A stretch of DNA of 64,000 nt from contig JAPFFF010000005.1 of assembly GCA_039105265.1 (NCBI GenBank), positions 6,681,501 through 6,745,500 of the forward strand. The letters run 5' to 3'. A program made the translations under genes and the position numbers. This stretch comes from Tritrichomonas musculus. Its lineage: Eukaryota; Parabasalia; Tritrichomonadida; Tritrichomonadidae. Positions 8,699-23,900 of the stretch are shown piece after piece. The notes beneath the pieces are model-generated. The model saw nothing but the letters and a program-made list of their open reading frames with translations, had not been told where the DNA came from and searched no databases. The stretch's first letter is position 1. Each line of letters begins with the position of its first letter.

Positions 8699-8962
8699 AG
8701 TAGTTATACATAATGAAGGGGGGATAGATAACTAGTATAAGCAAATGGGGCTCTCCGTGTAGGGTGGCTGGGTGGGGGTTGCTTGGGGGCTGTTTGGAGA
8801 TATGGTTTATTATAGCGAGGGAGCTTTTCAAAGCGAGGGAGCTATAATATAAAACATCTCCAAAGTACCTCAAATTATCGTCTCTTCAGGAAGCTTTCAA
8901 AGCCAGAGAGCCTCATTTGCTTATACTAGTTATCTATCCCCCCTTCACTATGTATAACTACT
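8699..8962. repeat. 264-bp imperfect hairpin at the Polinton/satellite junction
   Basis: The left side begins AGTAGTTATACATA (8699) and runs through a GGGGGGATAGATAACTAG stretch; the right side ends with the reverse complement, TATGTATAACTACT (8962). A second stem inside pairs TTTGGAGATATGG (about 8795) with CATCTCCAAA (about 8862). The outer stem is about 60 bp with few mismatches. Satellite sequence begins at the very next base. It may be the Polinton's own terminus or a separate fold-back element. Confidence 0.8.
8762..8789 (+). other. G-quadruplex-type motif inside the hairpin
   Basis: Four runs of three or more G with loops of 5, 1 and 6 bases lie within 28 bp on the plus strand. It sits only in the left half of the hairpin, so it is not a palindrome by-product, and it stands out in such AT-rich surroundings. 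Confidence 0.6.
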
Positions 8963-11900
8963 ATACAATCAACATCGGCCAGCGAGTGGCAAAGTAACTC
9001 AGGCAGAAAAATGTTTTAACACTCATTAGGCATAACATGCAAACAATATCAGACGCAACAGAAGAACAGAAACAAAAAATTTTTATCAGATGAACTTCGA
9101 CCAGCAGGCACTTCCCCGCTCGACCAACCAACAACGCAATTCACACGCATAATCAATGCAGCACATATTCACTATACAAAGTCTCACACATTAGCAGACA
9201 CGCCGGCCGATGCTGATATACAATCAACATCGGCCAGCGAGTGGCAAAGTAACTCAGGCAGAAAAATGTTTTAACACTCATTAGGCATAACATGCAAACA
9301 ATATCAGACGCAGCAGAAGAACAGAAACAAAAAATTTTTATCAGATGAACTTCGACCAGCAGGCACTTCCCCGCTCGACCAACCAACAACGCAATTCACA
9401 CGCATAATCAATGCAGCACATATTCACTATACAAAGTCTCACACATTAGCAGACACGCCGGCCGATGCTGATATACAATCAACATCGGCCAGCGAGTGGC
9501 AAAGTAACTCAGGCAGAAAAATGTTTTAACACTCATTAGGCATAACATGCAAACAATATCAGACGCAACAGAAGAACAGAAACAAAAAATTTTTATCAGA
9601 TGAACTTCGACCAGCAGGCACTTCCCCGCTCGACCAACCAACAACGCAATTCACACGCATAATCAATGCAGCACATATTCACTATACAAAGTCTCACACA
9701 TTAGCAGACACGCCGGCCGATGCTGATATACAATCAACATCGGCCGGCGAGTGGCAAAGTAACTCAGGCAGAAAAATGCTTTAACACTTATTAGGCATAA
9801 CATGCAAACAATATCAGACGCAACAGAAGAACAGAAACAAAAAATTTTTATCAGATGAACTTCGACCAGCAGGCACTTCCCCGCTCGACCAACCAACAAC
9901 GCAATTCACACGCATAATCAATGCAGCACATATTCGCTATACAAAGTCTCACACATTAGCAGACACGCCGGCCAATGCTGATATACAATCAACATCGGCC
10001 AGCGAGTGGCAAAGTAACTCAGGCAGAAAAATGTTTTAACACTCATTAGGCATAACATGCAAACAATATCAGACGCAACAGAAGAACAGAAACAAAAAAT
10101 TTTTATCAGATGAACTTCGACCAGCAGGCACTTCCCCGCTCGACCAACCAACAACGCAATTCACACGCATAATCAATGCAGCACATATTCACTATACAAA
10201 GTCTCACACATTAGCAGACACGCCGGCCGATGCTGATATACAATCAACATCGGCCGGCGAGTGGCAAAGTAACTCAGGCAGAAAAATGTTTTAACACTCA
10301 TTAGGCATAACATGCAAACAATATCAGACGCAACAGAAGAACAGAAACAAAAAATTTTTATCAGATGAACTTCGACCAGCAGGCACTTCCCCGCTCGACC
10401 AACCAACAACGCAATTCACACGCATAATCAATGCAGCACATATTCGCTATACAAAGTCTCACACATTAGCAGACACGCCGGCCGATGCTGATATACAATC
10501 AACATCGGCCAGCGAGTGGCAAAGTAACTCAGGCAGAAAAATGTTTTAACACTCATTAGGCATAACATGCAAACAATATCAGACGCAACAGAAGAACAGA
10601 AACAAAAAATTTTTATCAGATGAACTTCGACCAGCAGGCACTTCCCCGCTCGACCAACCAACAACGCAATTCACACGCATAATCAATGCAGCACATATTC
10701 GCTATACAAAGTCTCACACATTAGCAGACACGCCGGCCGATGCTGATTGTATATCAGCATCGGCCGGCGAGTGGCAAAGTAACTCAGGCAGAAAAATGTT
10801 TTAACACTCATTAGGCATAACATGCAAACAATATCAGACGCAACAGAAGAACAGAAACAAAAAATTTTTATCAGATGAACTTCGACCAGCAGGCACTTCC
10901 CCGCTCGACCAACCAACAACGCAATTCACACGCATAATCAATGCAGCACATATTCGCTATACAAAGTCTCACACATTAGCAGACACGCCGGCCAATGCTG
11001 ATATACAATCAACATCGGCCGGCGAGTGGCAAAGTAACTCAGGCAGAAAAATGTTTTAACACTCATTAGGCATAACATGCAAACAATATCAGACGCAACA
11101 GAAGAACAGAAACAAAAAATTTTTATCAGATGAACTTCGACCAGCAGGCACTTCCCCGCTCGACCAACCAACAACGCAATTCACACGCATAATCAATGCA
11201 GCACATATTCGCTATACAAAGTCTCACACATTAGCAGACACGCCGGCCGATGCTGATTGTATATCAGCATCGGCCGGCGAGTGGCAAAGTAACTCAGGCA
11301 GAAAAATGTTTTAACACTCATTAGGCATAACATGCAAACAATATCAGACGCAACAGAAGAACAGAAACAAAAAATTTTTATCAGATGAACTTCGACCAGC
11401 AGGCACTTCCCCGCTCGACCAACCAACAACGCAATTCACACGCATAATCAATGCAGCACATATTCGCTATACAAAGTCTCACACATTAGCAGACACGCCG
11501 GCCGATGCTGATATACAATCAACATCGGCCGGCGAGTGGCAAAGTAACTCAGGCAGAAAAATGTTTTAACACTCATTAGGCATAACATGCAAACAATATC
11601 AGACGCAACAGAAGAACAGAAACAAAAAATTTTTATCAGATGAACTTCGACCAGCAGGCACTTCCCCGCTCGACCAACCAACAACGCAATTCACACGCAT
11701 AATCAATGCAGCACATATTCACTATACAAAGTCTCACACATTAGCAGACACGCCGGCCGATGCTGATATACAATCAACATCGGCCAGCGAGTGGCAAAGT
11801 AACTCAGGCAGAAAAATGTTTTAACACTCATTAGGCATAACATGCAAACAATATCAGACGCAACAGAAGAACAGAAACAAAAAATTTTTATCAGATGAAC

Positions 11901-14900
11901 TTCGACCAGCAGGCACTTCCCCGCTCGACCAACCAACAACGCAATTCACACGCATAATCAATGCAGCACATATTCGCTATACAAAGTCTCACACATTAGC
12001 AGACACGCCGGCCAATGCTGATATACAATCAACATCGGCCAGCGAGTGGCAAAGTAACTCAGGCAGAAAAATGTTTTAACACTCATTAGGCATAACATGC
12101 AAACAATATCAGACGCAACAGAAGAACAGAAACAAAAAATTTTTATCAGATGAACTTCGACCAGCAGGCACTTCCCCGCTCGACCAACCAACAACGCAAT
12201 TCACACGCATAATCAATGCAGCACATATTCGCTATACAAAGTCTCACACATTAGCAGACACGCCGGCCGATGCTGATATACAATCAACATCGGCCGGCGA
12301 GTGGCAAAGTAACTCAGGCAGAAAAATGTTTTAACACTCATTAGGCATAACATGCAAACAATATCAGACGCAACAGAAGAACAGAAACAAAAAATTTTTA
12401 TCAGATGAACTTCGACCAGCAGGCACTTCCCCGCTCGACCAACCAACAACGCAATTCACACGCATAATCAATGCAGCACATATTCGCTATACAAAGTCTC
12501 ACACATTAGCAGACACGCCGGCCAATGCTGATATACAATCAACATCGGCCAGCGAGTGGCAAAGTAACTCAGGCAGAAAAATGTTTTAACACTCATTAGG
12601 CATAACATGCAAACAATATCAGACGCAACAGAAGAACAGAAACAAAAAATTTTTATCAGATGAACTTCGACCAGCAGGCACTTCCCCGCTCGACCAACCA
12701 ACAACGCAATTCACACGCATAATCAATGCAGCACATATTCACTATACAAAGTCTCACACATTAGCAGACACGCCGGCCGATGCTGATATACAATCAACAT
12801 CGGCCGGCGAGTGGCAAAGTAACTCAGGCAGAAAAATGTTTTAACACTCATTAGGCATAACATGCAAACAATATCAGACGCAACAGAAGAACAGAAACAA
12901 AAAATTTTTATCAGATGAACTTCGACCAGCAGGCACTTCCCCGCTCGACCAACCAACAACGCAATTCACACGCATAATCAATGCAGCACATATTCACTAT
13001 ACAAAGTCTCACACATTAGCAGACACGCCGGCCGATGCTGATATACAATCAACATCGGCCGGCGAGTGGCAAAGTAACTCAGGCAGAAAAATGCTTTAAC
13101 ACTCATTAGGCATAACATGCAAACAATATCAGACGCAACAGAAGAACAGAAACAAAAAATTTTTATCAGATGAACTTCGACCAGCAGGCACTTCCCCGCT
13201 CGACCAACCAACAACGCAATTCACACGCATAATCAATGCAGCACATATTCGCTATACAAAGTCTCACACATTAGCAGACACGCCGGCCAATGCTGATATA
13301 CAATCAACATCGGCCGGCGAGTGGCAAAGTAACTCAGGCAGAAAAATGTTTTAACACTCATTAGGCATAACATGCAAACAATATCAGACGCAACAGAAGA
13401 ACAGAAACAAAAAATTTTTATCAGATGAACTTCGACCAGCAGGCACTTCCCCGCTCGACCAACCAACAACGCAATTCACACGCATAATCAATGCAGCACA
13501 TATTCACTATACAAAGTCTCACACATTAGCAGACACGCCGGCCGATGCTGATATACAATCAACATCGGCCGGCGAGTGGCAAAGTAACTCAGGCAGAAAA
13601 ATGTTTTAACACTCATTAGGCATAACATGCAAACAATATCAGACGCAACAGAAGAACAGAAACAAAAAATTTTTATCAGATGAACTTCGACCAGCAGGCA
13701 CTTCCCCGCTCGACCAACCAACAACGCAATTCACACGCATAATCAATGCAGCACATATTCGCTATACAAAGTCTCACACATTAGCAGACACGCCGGCCGA
13801 TGCTGATTGTATATCAGCATCGGCCGGCGAGTGGCAAAGTAACTCAGGCAGAAAAATGTTTTAACACTCATTAGGCATAACATGCAAACAATATCAGACG
13901 CAACAGAAGAACAGAAACAAAAAATTTTTATCAGATGAACTTCGACCAGCAGGCACTTCCCCGCTCGACCAACCAACAACGCAATTCACACGCATAATCA
14001 ATGCAGCACATATTCGCTATACAAAGTCTCACACATTAGCAGACACGCCGGCCAATGCTGATATACAATCAACATCGGCCGGCGAGTGGCAAAGTAACTC
14101 AGGCAGAAAAATGTTTTAACACTCATTAGGCATAACATGCAAACAATATCAGACGCAACAGAAGAACAGAAACAAAAAATTTTTATCAGATGAACTTCGA
14201 CCAGCAGGCACTTCCCCGCTCGACCAACCAACAACGCAATTCACACGCATAATCAATGCAGCACATATTCGCTATACAAAGTCTCACACATTAGCAGACA
14301 CGCCGGCCGATGCTGATTGTATATCAGCATCGGCCGGCGAGTGGCAAAGTAACTCAGGCAGAAAAATGTTTTAACACTCATTAGGCATAACATGCAAACA
14401 ATATCAGACGCAACAGAAGAACAGAAACAAAAAATTTTTATCAGATGAACTTCGACCAGCAGGCACTTCCCCGCTCGACCAACCAACAACGCAATTCACA
14501 CGCATAATCAATGCAGCACATATTCGCTATACAAAGTCTCACACATTAGCAGACACGCCGGCCGATGCTGATATACAATCAACATCGGCCGGCGAGTGGC
14601 AAAGTAACTCAGGCAGAAAAATGTTTTAACACTCATTAGGCATAACATGCAAACAATATCAGACGCAACAGAAGAACAGAAACAAAAAATTTTTATCAGA
14701 TGAACTTCGACCAGCAGGCACTTCCCCGCTCGACCAACCAACAACGCAATTCACACGCATAATCAATGCAGCACATATTCACTATACAAAGTCTCACACA
14801 TTAGCAGACACGCCGGCCGATGCTGATATACAATCAACATCGGCCAGCGAGTGGCAAAGTAACTCAGGCAGAAAAATGTTTTAACACTCATTAGGCATAA

Positions 14901-17900
14901 CATGCAAACAATATCAGACGCAACAGAAGAACAGAAACAAAAAATTTTTATCAGATGAACTTCGACCAGCAGGCACTTCCCCGCTCGACCAACCAACAAC
15001 GCAATTCACACGCATAATCAATGCAGCACATATTCGCTATACAAAGTCTCACACATTAGCAGACACGCCGGCCAATGCTGATATACAATCAACATCGGCC
15101 AGCGAGTGGCAAAGTAACTCAGGCAGAAAAATGTTTTAACACTCATTAGGCATAACATGCAAACAATATCAGACGCAACAGAAGAACAGAAACAAAAAAT
15201 TTTTATCAGATGAACTTCGACCAGCAGGCACTTCCCCGCTCGACCAACCAACAACGCAATTCACACGCATAATCAATGCAGCACATATTCGCTATACAAA
15301 GTCTCACACATTAGCAGACACGCCGGCCAATGCTGATATACAATCAACATCGGCCAGCGAGTGGCAAAGTAACTCAGGCAGAAAAATGTTTTAACACTCA
15401 TTAGGCATAACATGCAAACAATATCAGACGCAACAGAAGAACAGAAACAAAAAATTTTTATCAGATGAACTTCGACCAGCAGGCACTTCCCCGCTCGACC
15501 AACCAACAACGCAATTCACACGCATAATCAATGCAGCACATATTCACTATACAAAGTCTCACACATTAGCAGACACGCCGGCCGATGCTGATATACAATC
15601 AACATCGGCCGGCGAGTGGCAAAGTAACTCAGGCAGAAAAATGTTTTAACACTCATTAGGCATAACATGCAAACAATATCAGACGCAACAGAAGAACAGA
15701 AACAAAAAATTTTTATCAGATGAACTTCGACCAGCAGGCACTTCCCCGCTCGACCAACCAGCAACGCAATTCACACGCATAATCAATGCAGCACATATTC
15801 GCTATACAAAGTCTCACACATTAGCAGACACGCCGGCCGATGCTGATATACAATCAACATCGGCCAGCGAGTGGCAAAGTAACTCAGGCAGAAAAATGTT
15901 TTAACACTCATTAGGCATAACATGCAAACAATATCAGACGCAACAGAAGAACAGAAACAAAAAATTTTTATCAGATGAACTTCGACCAGCAGGCACTTCC
16001 CCGCTCGACCAACCAACAACGCAATTCACACGCATAATCAATGCAGCACATATTCGCTATACAAAGTCTCACACATTAGCAGACACGCCGGCCGATGCTG
16101 ATTGTATATCAGCATCGGCCGGCGAGTGGCAAAGTAACTCAGGCAGAAAAATGTTTTAACACTCATTAGGCATAACATGCAAACAATATCAGACGCAACA
16201 GAAGAACAGAAACAAAAAATTTTTATCAGATGAACTTCGACCAGCAGGCACTTCCCCGCTCGACCAACCAACAACGCAATTCACACGCATAATCAATGCA
16301 GCACATATTCGCTATACAAAGTCTCACACATTAGCAGACACGCCGGCCGATGCTGATATACAATCAACATCGGCCGGCGAGTGGCAAAGTAACTCAGGCA
16401 GAAAAATGCTTTAACACTCATTAGGCATAACATGCAAACAATATCAGACGCAACAGAAGAACAGAAACAAAAAATTTTTATCAGATGAACTTCGACCAGC
16501 AGGCACTTCCCCGCTCGACCAACCAACAACGCAATTCACACGCATAATCAATGCAGCACATATTCGCTATACAAAGTCTCACACATTAGCAGACACGCCG
16601 GCCAATGCTGATATACAATCAACATCGGCCAGCGAGTGGCAAAGTAACTCAGGCAGAAAAATGTTTTAACACTCATTAGGCATAACATGCAAACAATATC
16701 AGACGCAACAGAAGAACAGAAACAAAAAATTTTTATCAGATGAACTTCGACCAGCAGGCACTTCCCCGCTCGACCAACCAACAACGCAATTCACACGCAT
16801 AATCAATGCAGCACATATTCGCTATACAAAGTCTCACACATTAGCAGACACGCCGGCCGATGCTGATATACAATCAACATCGGCCGGCGAGTGGCAAAGT
16901 AACTCAGGCAGAAAAATGTTTTAACACTCATTAGGCATAACATGCAAACAATATCAGACGCAACAGAAGAACAGAAACAAAAAATTTTTATCAGATGAAC
17001 TTCGACCAGCAGGCACTTCCCCGCTCGACCAACCAACAACGCAATTCACACGCATAATCAATGCAGCACATATTCGCTATACAAAGTCTCACACATTAGC
17101 AGACACGCCGGCCAATGCTGATATACAATCAACATCGGCCAGCGAGTGGCAAAGTAACTCAGGCAGAAAAATGTTTTAACACTCATTAGGCATAACATGC
17201 AAACAATATCAGACGCAACAGAAGAACAGAAACAAAAAATTTTTATCAGATGAACTTCGACCAGCAGGCACTTCCCCGCTCGACCAACCAACAACGCAAT
17301 TCACACGCATAATCAATGCAGCACATATTCACTATACAAAGTCTCACACATTAGCAGACACGCCGGCCGATGCTGATATACAATCAACATCGGCCGGCGA
17401 GTGGCAAAGTAACTCAGGCAGAAAAATGTTTTAACACTCATTAGGCATAACATGCAAACAATATCAGACGCAACAGAAGAACAGAAACAAAAAATTTTTA
17501 TCAGATGAACTTCGACCAGCAGGCACTTCCCCGCTCGACCAACCAGCAACGCAATTCACACGCATAATCAATGCAGCACATATTCGCTATACAAAGTCTC
17601 ACACATTAGCAGACACGCCGGCCGATGCTGATATACAATCAACATCGGCCAGCGAGTGGCAAAGTAACTCAGGCAGAAAAATGTTTTAACACTCATTAGG
17701 CATAACATGCAAACAATATCAGACGCAACAGAAGAACAGAAACAAAAAATTTTTATCAGATGAACTTCGACCAGCAGGCACTTCCCCGCTCGACCAACCA
17801 ACAACGCAATTCACACGCATAATCAATGCAGCACATATTCGCTATACAAAGTCTCACACATTAGCAGACACGCCGGCCGATGCTGATTGTATATCAGCAT

Positions 17901-20900
17901 CGGCCGGCGAGTGGCAAAGTAACTCAGGCAGAAAAATGTTTTAACACTCATTAGGCATAACATGCAAACAATATCAGACGCAACAGAAGAACAGAAACAA
18001 AAAATTTTTATCAGATGAACTTCGACCAGCAGGCACTTCCCCGCTCGACCAACCAACAACGCAATTCACACGCATAATCAATGCAGCACATATTCGCTAT
18101 ACAAAGTCTCACACATTAGCAGACACGCCGGCCAATGCTGATATACAATCAACATCGGCCGGCGAGTGGCAAAGTAACTCAGGCAGAAAAATGTTTTAAC
18201 ACTCATTAGGCATAACATGCAAACAATATCAGACGCAACAGAAGAACAGAAACAAAAAATTTTTATCAGATGAACTTCGACCAGCAGGCACTTCCCCGCT
18301 CGACCAACCAACAACGCAATTCACACGCATAATCAATGCAGCACATATTCGCTATACAAAGTCTCACACATTAGCAGACACGCCGGCCAATGCTGATATA
18401 CAATCAACATCGGCCAGCGAGTGGCAAAGTAACTCAGGCAGAAAAATGTTTTAACACTCATTAGGCATAACATGCAAACAATATCAGACGCAACAGAAGA
18501 ACAGAAACAAAAAATTTTTATCAGATGAACTTCGACCAGCAGGCACTTCCCCGCTCGACCAACCAACAACGCAATTCACACGCATAATCAATGCAGCACA
18601 TATTCGCTATACAAAGTCTCACACATTAGCAGACACGCCGGCCGATGCTGATATACAATCAACATCGGCCAGCGAGTGGCAAAGTAACTCAGGCAGAAAA
18701 ATGTTTTAACACTCATTAGGCATAACATGCAAACAATATCAGACGCAACAGAAGAACAGAAACAAAAAATTTTTATCAGATGAACTTCGACCAGCAGGCA
18801 CTTCCCCGCTCGACCAACCAACAACGCAATTCACACGCATAATCAATGCAGCACATATTCGCTATACAAAGTCTCACACATTAGCAGACACGCCGGCCGA
18901 TGCTGATATAAAATCAACATCGGCCGGCGAGTGGCAAAGTAACTCAGGCAGAAAAATGTTTTAACACTCATTAGGCATAACATGCAAACAATATCAGACG
19001 CAACAGAAGAACAGAAACAAAAAATTTTTATCAGATGAACTTCGACCAGCAGGCACTTCCCCGCTCGACCAACCAACAACGCAATTCACACGCATAATCA
19101 ATGCAGCACATATTCGCTATACAAAGTCTCACACATTAGCAGACACGCCGGCCAATGCTGATATACAATCAACATCGGCCAGCGAGTGGCAAAGTAACTC
19201 AGGCAGAAAAATGTTTTAACACTCATTAGGCATAACATGCAAACAATATCAGACGCAACAGAAGAACAGAAACAAAAAATTTTTATCAGATGAACTTCGA
19301 CCAGCAGGCACTTCCCCGCTCGACCAACCAACAACGCAATTCACACGCATAATCAATGCAGCACATATTCGCTATACAAAGTCTCACACATTAGCAGACA
19401 CGCCGGCCGATGCTGATATACAATCAACATCGGCCGGCGAGTGGCAAAGTAACTCAGGCAGAAAAATGTTTTAACACTCATTAGGCATAACATGCAAACA
19501 ATATCAGACGCAACAGAAGAACAGAAACAAAAAATTTTTATCAGATGAACTTCGACCAGCAGGCACTTCCCCGCTCGACCAACCAACAACGCAATTCACA
19601 CGCATAATCAATGCAGCACATATTCGCTATACAAAGTCTCACACATTAGCAGACACGCCGGCCGATGCTGATATACAATCAACATCGGCCGGCGAGTGGC
19701 AAAGTAACTCAGGCAGAAAAATGTTTTAACACTCATTAGGCATAACATGCAAACAATATCAGACGCAACAGAAGAACAGAAACAAAAAATTTTTATCAGA
19801 TGAACTTCGACCAGCAGGCACTTCCCCGCTCGACCAACCAACAACGCAATTCACACGCATAATCAATGCAGCACATATTCGCTATACAAAGTCTCACACA
19901 TTAGCAGACACGCCGGCCGATGCTGATATACAATCAACATCGGCCGGCGAGTGGCAAAGTAACTCAGGCAGAAAAATGTTTTAACACTCATTAGGCATAA
20001 CATGCAAACAATATCAGACGCAACAGAAGAACAGAAACAAAAAATTTTTATCAGATGAACTTCGACCAGCAGGCACTTCCCCGCTCGACCAACCAGCAAC
20101 GCAATTCACACGCATAATCAATGCAGCACATATTCGCTATACAAAGTCTCACACATTAGCAGACACGCCGGCCGATGCTGATATACAATCAACATCGGCC
20201 GGCGAGTGGCAAAGTAACTCAGGCAGAAAAATGTTTTAACACTCATTAGGCATAACATGCAAACAATATCAGACGCAACAGAAGAACAGAAACAAAAAAT
20301 TTTTATCAGATGAACTTCGACCAGCAGGCACTTCCCCGCTCGACCAACCAGCAACGCAATTCACACGCATAATCAATGCAGCACATATTCGCTATACAAA
20401 GTCTCACACATTAGCAGACACGCCGGCCAATGCTGATATACAATCAACATCGGCCAGCGAGTGGCAAAGTAACTCAGGCAGAAAAATGTTTTAACACTCA
20501 TTAGGCATAACATGCAAACAATATCAGACGCAACAGAAGAACAGAAACAAAAAATTTTTATCAGATGAACTTCGACCAGCAGGCACTTCCCCGCTCGACC
20601 AACCAACAACGCAATTCACACGCATAATCAATGCAGCACATATTCGCTATACAAAGTCTCACACATTAGCAGACACGCCGGCCGATGCTGATTGTATATC
20701 AGCATCGGCCGGCGAGTGGCAAAGTAACTCAGGCAGAAAAATGTTTTAACACTCATTAGGCATAACATGCAAACAATATCAGACGCAACAGAAGAACAGA
20801 AACAAAAAATTTTTATCAGATGAACTTCGACCAGCAGGCACTTCCCCGCTCGACCAACCAGCAACGCAATTCACACGCATAATCAATGCAGCACATATTC

Positions 20901-23900
20901 GCTATACAAAGTCTCACACATTAGCAGACACGCCGGCCAATGCTGATATACAATCAACATCGGCCGGCGAGTGGCAAAGTAACTCAGGCAGAAAAATGTT
21001 TTAACACTCATTAGGCATAACATGCAAACAATATCAGACGCAACAGAAGAACAGAAACAAAAAATTTTTATCAGATGAACTTCGACCAGCAGGCACTTCC
21101 CCGCTCGACCAACCAGCAACGCAATTCACACGCATAATCAATGCAGCACATATTCGCTATACAAAGTCTCACACATTAGCAGACACGCCGGCCGATGCTG
21201 ATATACAATCAACATCGGCCGGCGAGTGGCAAAGTAACTCAGGCAGAAAAATGTTTTAACACTCATTAGGCATAACATGCAAACAATATCAGACGCAACA
21301 GAAGAACAGAAACAAAAAATTTTTATCAGATGAACTTCGACCAGCAGGCACTTCCCCGCTCGACCAACCAACAACGCAATTCACACGCATAATCAATGCA
21401 GCACATATTCGCTATACAAAGTCTCACACATTAGCAGACACGCCGGCCAATGCTGATATACAATCAACATCGGCCAGCGAGTGGCAAAGTAACTCAGGCA
21501 GAAAAATGTTTTAACACTCATTAGGCATAACATGCAAACAATATCAGACGCAACAGAAGAACAGAAACAAAAAATTTTTATCAGATGAACTTCGACCAGC
21601 AGGCACTTCCCCGCTCGACCAACCAACAACGCAATTCACACGCATAATCAATGCAGCACATATTCACTATACAAAGTCTCACACATTAGCAGACACGCCG
21701 GCCGATGCTGATATACAATCAACATCGGCCGGCGAGTGGCAAAGTAACTCAGGCAGAAAAATGTTTTAACACTCATTAGGCATAACATGCAAACAATATC
21801 AGACGCAACAGAAGAACAGAAACAAAAAATTTTTATCAGATGAACTTCGACCAGCAGGCACTTCCCCGCTCGACCAACCAGCAACGCAATTCACACGCAT
21901 AATCAATGCAGCACATATTCGCTATACAAAGTCTCACACATTAGCAGACACGCCGGCCGATGCTGATATACAATCAACATCGGCCAGCGAGTGGCAAAGT
22001 AACTCAGGCAGAAAAATGTTTTAACACTCATTAGGCATAACATGCAAACAATATCAGACGCAACAGAAGAACAGAAACAAAAAATTTTTATCAGATGAAC
22101 TTCGACCAGCAGGCACTTCCCCGCTCGACCAACCAACAACGCAATTCACACGCATAATCAATGCAGCACATATTCGCTATACAAAGTCTCACACATTAGC
22201 AGACACGCCGGCCGATGCTGATTGTATATCAGCATCGGCCGGCGAGTGGCAAAGTAACTCAGGCAGAAAAATGTTTTAACACTCATTAGGCATAACATGC
22301 AAACAATATCAGACGCAACAGAAGAACAGAAACAAAAAATTTTTATCAGATGAACTTCGACCAGCAGGCACTTCCCCGCTCGACCAACCAACAACGCAAT
22401 TCACACGCATAATCAATGCAGCACATATTCGCTATACAAAGTCTCACACATTAGCAGACACGCCGGCCAATGCTGATATACAATCAACATCGGCCGGCGA
22501 GTGGCAAAGTAACTCAGGCAGAAAAATGTTTTAACACTCATTAGGCATAACATGCAAACAATATCAGACGCAACAGAAGAACAGAAACAAAAAATTTTTA
22601 TCAGATGAACTTCGACCAGCAGGCACTTCCCCGCTCGACCAACCAACAACGCAATTCACACGCATAATCAATGCAGCACATATTCGCTATACAAAGTCTC
22701 ACACATTAGCAGACACGCCGGCCAATGCTGATATACAATCAACATCGGCCAGCGAGTGGCAAAGTAACTCAGGCAGAAAAATGTTTTAACACTCATTAGG
22801 CATAACATGCAAACAATATCAGACGCAACAGAAGAACAGAAACAAAAAATTTTTATCAGATGAACTTCGACCAGCAGGCACTTCCCCGCTCGACCAACCA
22901 ACAACGCAATTCACACGCATAATCAATGCAGCACATATTCGCTATACAAAGTCTCACACATTAGCAGACACGCCGGCCGATGCTGATATACAATCAACAT
23001 CGGCCAGCGAGTGGCAAAGTAACTCAGGCAGAAAAATGTTTTAACACTCATTAGGCATAACATGCAAACAATATCAGACGCAACAGAAGAACAGAAACAA
23101 AAAATTTTTATCAGATGAACTTCGACCAGCAGGCACTTCCCCGCTCGACCAACCAACAACGCAATTCACACGCATAATCAATGCAGCACATATTCGCTAT
23201 ACAAAGTCTCACACATTAGCAGACACGCCGGCCGATGCTGATATAAAATCAACATCGGCCGGCGAGTGGCAAAGTAACTCAGGCAGAAAAATGTTTTAAC
23301 ACTCATTAGGCATAACATGCAAACAATATCAGACGCAACAGAAGAACAGAAACAAAAAATTTTTATCAGATGAACTTCGACCAGCAGGCACTTCCCCGCT
23401 CGACCAACCAACAACGCAATTCACACGCATAATCAATGCAGCACATATTCGCTATACAAAGTCTCACACATTAGCAGACACGCCGGCCAATGCTGATATA
23501 CAATCAACATCGGCCAGCGAGTGGCAAAGTAACTCAGGCAGAAAAATGTTTTAACACTCATTAGGCATAACATGCAAACAATATCAGACGCAACAGAAGA
23601 ACAGAAACAAAAAATTTTTATCAGATGAACTTCGACCAGCAGGCACTTCCCCGCTCGACCAACCAACAACGCAATTCACACGCATAATCAATGCAGCACA
23701 TATTCGCTATACAAAGTCTCACACATTAGCAGACACGCCGGCCGATGCTGATATACAATCAACATCGGCCGGCGAGTGGCAAAGTAACTCAGGCAGAAAA
23801 ATGTTTTAACACTCATTAGGCATAACATGCAAACAATATCAGACGCAACAGAAGAACAGAAACAAAAAATTTTTATCAGATGAACTTCGACCAGCAGGCA

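Larger units (their letters stand above)
1..8962 (-). mobile_element. Polinton/Maverick virus-like element, right-hand part
   Basis: A block of ten closely spaced minus-strand genes includes four that together define the Polinton/Maverick family: a retroviral-type integrase, a packaging ATPase with a P-loop, a major capsid candidate and a minor capsid candidate. The left end, and the protein-primed DNA polymerase and cysteine protease expected for the family, are not in the window. The right edge is placed at 8962, where a 264-bp hairpin ending ACTACT abuts satellite DNA; AG...CT ends suit the family. The genes in view look whole or nearly so, with at most about one suspected break, so the copy is probably young. 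Family assignment is strong; the right edge is inferred. Confidence 0.85.

Noticed and set aside
8401-8873. Minus-strand ORFs of 67 and 153 codons over the minisatellite
   Set aside because: The products are low-complexity translations of the short repeats (SHTSTHAII-type), and they overlap each other in different frames.
9100-9145. tRNA-like A-box (TGGTCGAGCGG) and B-box-like GGTCGAAGTTC in the satellite
   Set aside because: The two boxes are only about 20 bases apart and no cloverleaf forms. The conserved word is better explained as a protein-binding site.
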